Positions 1-3,839 of a stretch of 5,722 nucleotides of DNA are shown in pieces. Made by a program: the position numbers and the translations under genes. A model generated the notes under the pieces. The model was not told where the DNA came from. It made no database searches and worked only from the letters and a program-made list of their open reading frames with translations. Position 1 is the stretch's first letter, and every line of letters begins with the position of its first letter. Origin of the DNA: JBFHKO01 sp041595355 (GTDB lineage Bacteria > Pseudomonadota > Gammaproteobacteria > Enterobacterales > Aeromonadaceae); NCBI GenBank assembly GCA_041595355.1, contig JBFHKO010000166.1, positions 1 to 5,722 on the forward strand, written 5' to 3'.

Positions 1-388
1 CATGACCGAGTGGTTGAATGCCGGCGCCGCCCCCAAGGGATTCGCGCTGGAAGACGAGGCCGAGCTGCGTTCTGCCCTGGAGCATGGCGACATCATCCGC
101 GCCAAGGAGCAGGATCTGATCAGCAGCGAGATGAAGGCCCATCTGCTGGCCGACAAACTGGTCACCAAGCTGGCCCTCAACTGGGCTGACACCCTGAGTT
201 TCCTGCTCTCGGACGATCTGGCCATCAAGCGCCTGAAGTTTAGCGAGGAGCTGCGCGAACAGAACGACGACGTGCTCTCCGAGCAACCGGGGGCGCGCAT
301 CGATGCCGACTTCGCGCTGATGACCGGCGAGCTGGCGCGCTTCGTGCCGGATCTCATCGCCGCCCTCGGCGGCGAAAAGAGCGAGTAA
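1..388 (+). CDS. rdgC: Recombination-associated protein RdgC, C-terminal part (5' end outside window)
   Basis: This is the C-terminal ~128 residues of RdgC, a DNA-binding protein of beta- and gammaproteobacteria. RdgC forms a ring-shaped dimer around double-stranded DNA and modulates RecA-dependent recombination. The reading frame is open to the left edge (first complete codon at position 2) and ends at TAA 386-388. The E. coli protein is about 303 residues, so more than half the gene lies outside. Recognition rests on family-typical segments in order: TEWLNAG, GFALEDEAELRS, VIRAK-like IIRAKEQDL, VTKLALNW, IKRLKFSEELREQN and DADFALMTGEL near the end. The ATG at position 2 is an internal methionine (the enteric protein has LTEW here), not a start. 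No clear U-tailed terminator follows the stop, only a GC-rich hairpin at 406-435. Confident family call; the truncation is a window-edge effect. Confidence 0.95.
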   Translation, partial: MTEWLNAGAAPKGFALEDEAELRSALEHGDIIRAKEQDLISSEMKAHLLADKLVTKLALNWADTLSFLLSDDLAIKRLKFSEELREQNDDVLSEQPGARIDADFALMTGELARFVPDLIAALGGEKSE

Positions 389-405
389 CCCCCCGGCCCC
401 GTTCC

Positions 406-435
406 GTCCCCCGCGTTGTACAAGCGCCGGGGGAC
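406..435 (+). other. GC-rich imperfect hairpin downstream of rdgC
   Basis: GTCCCCCG (406-413) pairs perfectly with CGGGGGAC (428-435). The inner arms can continue to a TTGTACAA palindrome (416-423) with a small bulge. It begins 17 bases after the rdgC stop, where a terminator would be expected, but what follows (436-445) has no T-run. It is at best a weak or factor-assisted terminator, or an RNA 3'-end stabiliser. Its centre also overlaps the proposed -35 region for trhP, so it could act at the DNA level instead. Confidence 0.45.
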
Positions 436-444
436 GAGTACAAT
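416..444 (+). promoter_or_regulatory. Candidate sigma-70 promoter for the trhP operon
   Basis: TACAAT at 439-444 matches the -10 consensus in 5 of 6 positions. Exactly 17 bases upstream lies TTGTAC (416-421), a poor -35 sharing only the TTG. A start near 451 would give a leader of about 58 bases before the trhP ATG at 509. Position and spacing are good, but the weak -35 and its overlap with the 406-435 hairpin leave this tentative. It would be the promoter for the whole trhP-yfhL-glutaredoxin-ychN run, since no other good promoter was seen between those genes. Confidence 0.45.
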
Positions 445-453
445 TGCCGCCCC

Positions 454-472
454 GGCACCATCAGGTGGTGCC
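454..472 (+). other. Hairpin in the trhP leader
   Basis: GGCACCA (454-460) and TGGTGCC (466-472) form a perfect 7-bp stem with a 5-base loop. If transcription starts at the candidate promoter just upstream, this is the first structure in the mRNA. No T-run follows (CCTCCTGACC), so it is not an intrinsic terminator. It may protect the 5' end or be incidental. Confidence 0.4.
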
Positions 473-508
473 CTCCTGACCTGCGATCAGACTAGAGACC
501 CACACACC

Positions 509-1876
509 ATGTTCAAACCCGAATTGCTTTCTCCGGCGGGAACGCTGAAGAACATGCGCTATGCATTTGCCTATGGCGCCGATGCCGTCTATGCCGGCCA
601 ACCCCGTTACAGCCTGCGGGTACGCAACAACGAGTTCGATCACGAACATTTGCAACTCGGCATCGACGAGGCCCATGCCCTGGGCAAGAAACTCTATGTG
701 GTGGCCAACATCCAGCCCCATAACTCCAAACTCAAGACCTTCGTGCGTGACATGCGCCCGGTGATCGACATGGGCCCCGACGCCCTCATCATGTCCGACC
801 CCGGTCTCATCATGCTGGTGCGGGAGCATTTCCCCGACATGCCCATTCACCTCTCGGTGCAGGCCAATGCCGTCAACTGGGCCACGGTGAAATTCTGGGG
901 GGACATGGGGCTTGAACGGGTGATCCTCTCGCGCGAACTCTCCATCGAGGAGATTGCCGAGATCCGCGAACGCTGCCCGGATACCCAGATCGAGGTGTTC
1001 GTGCATGGCGCCCTGTGCATGGCCTACTCCGGCCGCTGCCTGCTCTCGGGTTACCTCAACAAACGCGATCCCAATCAGGGCACCTGTACCAACGCCTGCC
1101 GCTGGGAATACAAGGTGCATGAAGGGCGTGAGGACGATGCCGGCCAGATAGTGCACAAGCAGGAGCCCATCCGTATCCATACCCCCGAGCCGACCCTGGG
1201 CCTCGGGCAGCCGACCGACAAGCTGGTGCTGCTGGAGGAGCGTAACCGTCCCGGCGAGTACATGAGCGCCTTCGAGGACGAACACGGCACCTACATCATG
1301 AACTCCCGGGATCTGCGCGCCATCCAGCATGTGGAGCGACTGAGCCAGCTGGGCGTGCATTCGCTCAAGATCGAGGGGCGCACCAAGTCGTTCTACTACT
1401 GCGCGCGCACCGCCCAGGTGTACCGGCAGGCTATCGACGATGCCGCCGCCGGCAAGCCCTTCAATCCGGATCTGATGGCCAGCCTGGCAAACCTCGCCCA
1501 CCGCGGCTACACGGAAGGCTTCCTGCGCCGACATGTTCACAGCGACTATCAGAACTACGACTACGGCTACTCGGCTTCCGACAGCCAGCAGTTCGTGGGC
1601 GAGATACTGGGCCGTAGCAGCGATGGCCTGGTCGAGGTGGCCGTGAAAAACAAGTTCCTGCTCGGCAACAGCCTGGAGCTGATGACCCCCCAGGGCAACC
1701 TCAACTTCACCCTGGAGCAGTTGCAGAACCAGCGCGGCGAGCTCATCGACGTGGCTCCCGGCGATGGACACCGGGTGTTTCTGCCGGTGCCCCAGGAGGT
1801 CGACGTCGGCTACGGCATCCTGCTGCGCAATCTGGACTCCGGCAGCACCACCCGCCAGCCCCACGCGGCCGGGTAA
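509..1876 (+). CDS. trhP: TrhP (YegQ), prephenate-dependent tRNA uridine(34) hydroxylase, U32 family
   Basis: A U32-family protein ('peptidase U32' by old naming) matching E. coli YegQ/TrhP almost throughout. In E. coli TrhP is required to form 5-hydroxyuridine at wobble position 34 of certain tRNAs, the precursor of cmo5U/mcmo5U. That activity depends on prephenate and on Fe-S cluster assembly. From ATG 509 the product is 455 residues, against about 453 for E. coli. It begins MFKPELLSPAGTLKNMRYAF, exactly as the family does, so in-frame upstream starts such as TTG 416 are rejected. The U32 signature is at about residues 162-177 (EVFVHGALC-MAYSGRC). Conserved cysteines C170, C177, C193 and C197 are the likely Fe-S ligands (inferred). 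The C-terminal third has IEGRTKSFYYCARTAQVYR (288-306) and AHRGYTEGF (330-338). The Shine-Dalgarno is poor (AGAGA, 494-498). It is first in a close run, with the ferredoxin start only 5 bases beyond its stop. Cytoplasmic; no signal peptide. Confidence 0.95.
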   Translation: MFKPELLSPAGTLKNMRYAFAYGADAVYAGQPRYSLRVRNNEFDHEHLQLGIDEAHALGKKLYVVANIQPHNSKLKTFVRDMRPVIDMGPDALIMSDPGLIMLVREHFPDMPIHLSVQANAVNWATVKFWGDMGLERVILSRELSIEEIAEIRERCPDTQIEVFVHGALCMAYSGRCLLSGYLNKRDPNQGTCTNACRWEYKVHEGREDDAGQIVHKQEPIRIHTPEPTLGLGQPTDKLVLLEERNRPGEYMSAFEDEHGTYIMNSRDLRAIQHVERLSQLGVHSLKIEGRTKSFYYCARTAQVYRQAIDDAAAGKPFNPDLMASLANLAHRGYTEGFLRRHVHSDYQNYDYGYSASDSQQFVGEILGRSSDGLVEVAVKNKFLLGNSLELMTPQGNLNFTLEQLQNQRGELIDVAPGDGHRVFLPVPQEVDVGYGILLRNLDSGSTTRQPHAAG

Positions 1877-1881
1877 GCGGC

Positions 1882-2127
1882 ATGGCCCTGCTGATCACCG
1901 AAAAATGCATCAACTGCGACATGTGCGAGCCTGAGTGTCCCAATCAGGCCATCGCACTGGGTGCCAAGGTATACGAGATCGATCCGGCGCGCTGTACCGA
2001 ATGCGTGGGCTTCTATGACCTGCCCACCTGCGTCAGCGTCTGTCCCATCGACTGCATCATCCCGGATCCGGCCCGCCCGGAGACCGAAACCCAGTTGCTG
2101 GATAAGTTCATCCAGCTGTACGGCTGA
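1882..2127 (+). CDS. yfhL: YfhL-type 2[4Fe-4S] ferredoxin
   Basis: An 81-residue bacterial ferredoxin that carries low-potential electrons in the cytoplasm. Cysteines C9, C12, C15 and C19 form the first CxxCxxCxxxC motif. C38, C41, C50 and C54 form the second with the pattern CX2CX8CX3C. That eight-residue insertion and the short C-terminal extension mark the Allochromatium vinosum (Alvin)/YfhL ferredoxin class, which binds two [4Fe-4S] clusters. An extra C58 in CPIDC is common in non-enteric members and is probably not a ligand. The start MALLITEKCINCDMCEPECP agrees with E. coli YfhL. Its ATG lies 5 bases after the trhP stop, so its ribosome-binding region overlaps the end of trhP and the two are probably translationally coupled. 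In E. coli yfhL lies elsewhere, near acpS. The direct linkage here suggests, by inference, that it serves TrhP as electron donor or in cluster maintenance. Confidence 0.93.
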   Translation: MALLITEKCINCDMCEPECPNQAIALGAKVYEIDPARCTECVGFYDLPTCVSVCPIDCIIPDPARPETETQLLDKFIQLYG

Positions 2128-2131
2128 GGAG
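2126..2131 (+). promoter_or_regulatory. Ribosome-binding site of the glutaredoxin gene
   Basis: GAGGAG lies 5 bases before ATG 2137 and overlaps the TGA stop of the ferredoxin gene (2125-2127). A ribosome ending on yfhL therefore sits directly on this site. This fixes the glutaredoxin start and indicates one transcript. Confidence 0.75.
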
Positions 2132-2136
2132 CCCTC

Positions 2137-2385
2137 ATGGAACTGGTCACCATCTACGGTAAACCCGCCTGCCCCTACTGCGACCGGGCGGTCCAGCTGT
2201 GCGAGCAGCGCGGGCTTGCCTTTACCTATATCGACATCCTGGCGGTCGGCATGAGTATCACCGAGTTGCAGGCCAAGGTGGGAAAACCGGTGCGGACCGT
2301 GCCGCAGATCTTCATCGGCAGCCAGCACATCGGCGGCTATACCGACCTCTACGATTATATGATTGGACATCATAACCCGGCCTGA
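2137..2385 (+). CDS. GrxA-like dithiol glutaredoxin
   Basis: An 82-residue single-domain class I glutaredoxin, a glutathione-dependent thiol-disulfide oxidoreductase of the cytoplasm. The active site CPYC is at residues 12-15 (C12 nucleophile, C15 resolving). The cis-proline motif TVPQIF is at 54-59 and the glutathione-binding GGYTD at 66-70. The segment YIDILAVGMS...GKPVRTVPQIFIGSQHIGGYTD resembles E. coli GrxA (Grx1) more than GrxC (Grx3), whose equivalent lacks GKPV and has GGCDD. However, the region between the active site and the second strand is about five residues shorter than in E. coli GrxA. It may therefore be a separate GrxA-like subgroup, and I give no symbol. It has an additional cysteine, C22. 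It starts 9 bases after yfhL with a good RBS. In this operon it could keep thiols reduced or help Fe-S/sulfur handling (inferred). Confidence 0.92.
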   Translation: MELVTIYGKPACPYCDRAVQLCEQRGLAFTYIDILAVGMSITELQAKVGKPVRTVPQIFIGSQHIGGYTDLYDYMIGHHNPA

Positions 2386-2390
2386 GCGAC

Positions 2391-2420
2391 GCGGCATCCG
2401 CCGGCCATGACGGATGCCGC
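2391..2420 (+). other. Perfect 10-bp intercistronic hairpin between the glutaredoxin gene and ychN
   Basis: GCGGCATCCG (2391-2400) and CGGATGCCGC (2411-2420) are exact reverse complements around a 10-base spacer. The structure starts 5 bases after the glutaredoxin stop and ends 17 bases before the ychN ribosome-binding site. It has no T-run, so it is not a classical terminator. A structure like this typically stabilises the upstream message against 3' exonucleases or sets differential expression within an operon. It also buries the in-frame ATG at 2407, arguing against that as the ychN start. Confidence 0.65.
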
Positions 2421-2437
2421 ACCCCGGCCCTGCGGAC

Positions 2438-2443
2438 AAGGAG
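2438..2443 (+). promoter_or_regulatory. Ribosome-binding site of ychN
   Basis: AAGGAG with a 5-base spacer to ATG 2449. This strong site selects 2449 over the upstream in-frame ATG at 2407, which lies in the loop of a hairpin, has no Shine-Dalgarno and would add 14 residues absent from the family. Confidence 0.85.
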
Positions 2444-2448
2444 TCCCC

Positions 2449-2805
2449 ATGCAACACATTCTCATTGTCGCCTCGGGTGCCCCCTACGGCTCTGAAGCGC
2501 TGTTCAATGCCCTGCGCCTGGCCATTGCCCTCGGCGAGCAGGAGGGCTGCCCGGTGGAGCGCAAGCTATTTCTGCTCTCCGATGCCGTGACCGCGGCTCT
2601 GAGTGGCCAGCAGCCGGCCGAAGGCTACAACCTGCGCCAGATGCTGGAGATACTGGCGGCCCAGGGGGTACCCATGCGCCTGTGCAAGACCTGCAGCGAC
2701 GCCCGGGGCCTCGGCAACCTGCCGCTCATCGACGGCATCGAGATAGGTACCCTGCCGCTGCTGGCACGCTGGACCCTGGAAGCCGACAAGGTGCTCACCT
2801 TCTGA
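2449..2805 (+). CDS. ychN: YchN, DsrE/DsrF-like sulfur-relay family protein
   Basis: A 118-residue protein nearly identical in plan to E. coli YchN (about 117 residues). YchN is a DsrE/F-fold protein known as a small homohexamer; its exact function is not established. Recognisable segments: start MQHILIVASGAPYGSE, FNALRLAIAL (19-28), LFLLSDAVTAAL (40-51), GYNLRQMLEIL (59-69), CKTC (79-82), GLGNLPLIDGIEIGTL (87-102) and the end ADKVLTF. The CKTC pair is the candidate reactive site. The related TusBCD and DsrEFH proteins carry persulfide sulfur on conserved cysteines in tRNA 2-thiolation or sulfur oxidation. A sulfur-transfer role here is extrapolated from that fold. It lies 63 bases after the glutaredoxin stop, separated by a strong hairpin, and is probably the last gene of the cluster. 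No terminator is visible before the suhB promoter, so some readthrough into suhB is possible. Confidence 0.93.
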   Translation: MQHILIVASGAPYGSEALFNALRLAIALGEQEGCPVERKLFLLSDAVTAALSGQQPAEGYNLRQMLEILAAQGVPMRLCKTCSDARGLGNLPLIDGIEIGTLPLLARWTLEADKVLTF

Positions 2806-2836
2806 GCTCCGACCGGAACGGGGGCCGGGCCGCCGT

Positions 2837-2865
2837 TTGCCAGCCGGACGAACTCCGGGTATAAT
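2837..2865 (+). promoter_or_regulatory. Near-consensus sigma-70 promoter of suhB
   Basis: TTGCCA (2837-2842; 5 of 6 to TTGACA) and a perfect TATAAT (2860-2865) are separated by the ideal 17 bases. Transcription should start near G2872, giving a leader of about 54 bases. The sequence after the -10 (CCTGCCG) is GC-rich, as at promoters subject to ppGpp (stringent) control; that regulation is inferred. The spacer contains a short dyad, CCGGA (2844-2848)/TCCGG (2854-2858), which may be incidental or an operator half-site pair. Confidence 0.85.
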
Positions 2866-2895
2866 CCTGCCGCCTCAATACGTACGCTCTACTCC

Positions 2896-2907
2896 CGTTC
2901 TTTAACA
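2896..2907 (+). promoter_or_regulatory. boxA-like Nus-factor binding element in the suhB leader
   Basis: CGTTCTTTAACA matches 10 of 12 positions of the rRNA-operon boxA (TGCTCTTTAACA), including the whole TCTTTAACA core. boxA RNA is bound by NusB-NusE (S10) and nucleates the Nus complex, of which SuhB is itself a member in E. coli. The element sits inside the predicted leader and ends about 5 bases before the weak Shine-Dalgarno GTGGTGA (2912-2918). A complex bound there would block ribosome access. Nus-factor autorepression of suhB through a leader boxA has been reported in E. coli; the same arrangement is visible here. Confidence 0.8.
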
Positions 2908-2925
2908 TCCAGTGGTGACAACCCT

Positions 2926-3729
2926 ATGCATCCGATGCTGAATATTGCCGTTCGTGCGGCCCGTAATGCTGGTCAAGTGATCGTGAAGAATTTCGCCGAT
3001 CCCAGCAAAATCCAGACCATGCAAAAAGCCCTCAACGATCTGGTGACCAATGTGGACCGCGAAGCGGAAGAGACCATCATCCGCACCATTCACAAGTCCT
3101 ACCCGGACCACAGCATCATCGCCGAGGAAACCGGCCTCACCGCCGGCAAGGAAGCGGATTATCAATGGATCATAGACCCACTGGATGGCACGACCAACTT
3201 CGTCAAGGGCATCCCCCATTTCGCCGTCTCCATCGCCTTGCGCGTCAAGGGGCGCACCGAAGTGGGCGTGGTTTTCGATCCCATCCGCAATGAACTCTTC
3301 ACCGCCAGTCGCGGCAACGGCGCCCAGCTGAACGGCTACCGTATCCGCTGTGGCCAGGCCAAGGATCTGGGTGGCTGTGTGCTCGCCACTGCGTTCCCGC
3401 ACCGCCAGAAGCACCACTACGATGCCTTCCTGACCATGTTCAGCAGCATCTTTACCGATTGTGCCGACATCCGCCGCGCCGGTGCCGCCAGCCTGGATCT
3501 GGCCTATGTGGCGGCCGGTCGCGTGGATGGCTACTGGGAGCTGGGCCTCAAGCCCTGGGATATCGCTGCCGGCGAGCTGATTGCCCGCGAAGCCGGTGCC
3601 ATCGCCACCGACTTCGTCGGCGGCCACAACCAGGATGTCAGCGGCAACATCGTCTGCGGCAACCCGCGGGTGGTCAAGGCGCTGCTCGGCAAGATCCGCG
3701 AGCAGCTGCCCACCTCGCTGGCCAAATAA
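2926..3729 (+). CDS. suhB: SuhB, inositol-1-monophosphatase and rRNA antitermination factor
   Basis: A 267-residue inositol monophosphatase-family protein, the same length as E. coli SuhB. It hydrolyses myo-inositol 1-phosphate using Mg2+. Its main role in E. coli is as a Nus-complex partner supporting rRNA transcription antitermination and correct rRNA folding and maturation. The metal-binding residues are intact: E67 in IAEETG, D84 and D87 in motif A WIIDPLDGTTNF (81-92), and D212 in motif B WDIAAGE (211-217). The R183-R184 pair (DIRRAGAASLDL, 182-193), in the region tied to the dimer/NusA interface in E. coli, is also present. The start MHPMLNIAVRAARNAG agrees with the family, so ATG 2926 is favoured over ATG 2935. 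The Shine-Dalgarno is weak. It has its own promoter and terminator and thus looks monocistronic, with likely autoregulation through boxA. In E. coli suhB neighbours trmJ-iscR; here it faces pnp. Confidence 0.97.
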   Translation: MHPMLNIAVRAARNAGQVIVKNFADPSKIQTMQKALNDLVTNVDREAEETIIRTIHKSYPDHSIIAEETGLTAGKEADYQWIIDPLDGTTNFVKGIPHFAVSIALRVKGRTEVGVVFDPIRNELFTASRGNGAQLNGYRIRCGQAKDLGGCVLATAFPHRQKHHYDAFLTMFSSIFTDCADIRRAGAASLDLAYVAAGRVDGYWELGLKPWDIAAGELIAREAGAIATDFVGGHNQDVSGNIVCGNPRVVKALLGKIREQLPTSLAK

Positions 3730-3742
3730 GCGCTCAGCAAGC

Positions 3743-3768
3743 AAGGCCCCGCAAGGGGCCTTTTTTTT
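3743..3768 (+). terminator. Intrinsic terminator of suhB
   Basis: AAGGCCCC (3743-3750), loop GCAA and GGGGCCTT (3755-3762) form an 8-bp stem closed by a stable GNRA-type tetraloop. The tail is eight T's (3761-3768). It starts 13 bases after the suhB stop. The other strand has no T-run after the stem, so it acts on plus-strand transcription. Confidence 0.95.
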
Positions 3769-3788
3769 GCCACTACCCCGCCAACCGC

Positions 3789-3820
3789 ACAAAAGAAAGC
3801 CCGTCACCTGGACGGGCTTT
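3789..3820 (-). terminator. Intrinsic terminator of pnp
   Basis: AAAGCCCGTC (3796-3805) and GACGGGCTTT (3811-3820) form a perfect 10-bp stem with a 5-base loop. On the minus strand the stem is followed by a T-rich tail (TTTCTTTTGTG), and the structure begins 19 bases beyond the pnp stop. On the plus strand the tail is only TTTGCTC, so it is mainly directed at pnp. With the suhB terminator it fills the convergent gap. Confidence 0.9.
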
Positions 3821-3839
3821 GCTCTATCTGGCGCAGGCC

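Noticed and set aside
416..508. Upstream in-frame TTG start for trhP adding 31 residues
   Set aside because: The family start is MFKPELLSPAG at 509. The TTG at 416 lies in the hairpin/-35 region and has no Shine-Dalgarno.
461..1864. A long minus-strand open frame (467 codons) antisense to trhP
   Set aside because: It lies opposite a clearly conserved TrhP. Its translation resembles no family I recognise, is rich in Gly, Val and His, and no promoter or RBS is evident.
2407..2448. Upstream ATG start for ychN
   Set aside because: It falls in the loop of the 2391-2420 hairpin without an RBS, while 2449 has AAGGAG at ideal distance and matches the YchN N-terminus.
1810..2457. A minus-strand open frame (215 codons) across the ferredoxin and glutaredoxin genes
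   Set aside because: Both underlying plus-strand genes have intact cysteine motifs, and the antisense frame spans two genes and their junction without any recognisable domain.
2813..2828. Possible terminator after ychN (CCGG...CCGG)
   Set aside because: Only a 4-bp stem with no following T-run; too weak to call.
2902..3807. A minus-strand open frame (301 codons) antisense to suhB
   Set aside because: It starts within the suhB terminator region, is opposite a SuhB with all catalytic residues, and has no support of its own.
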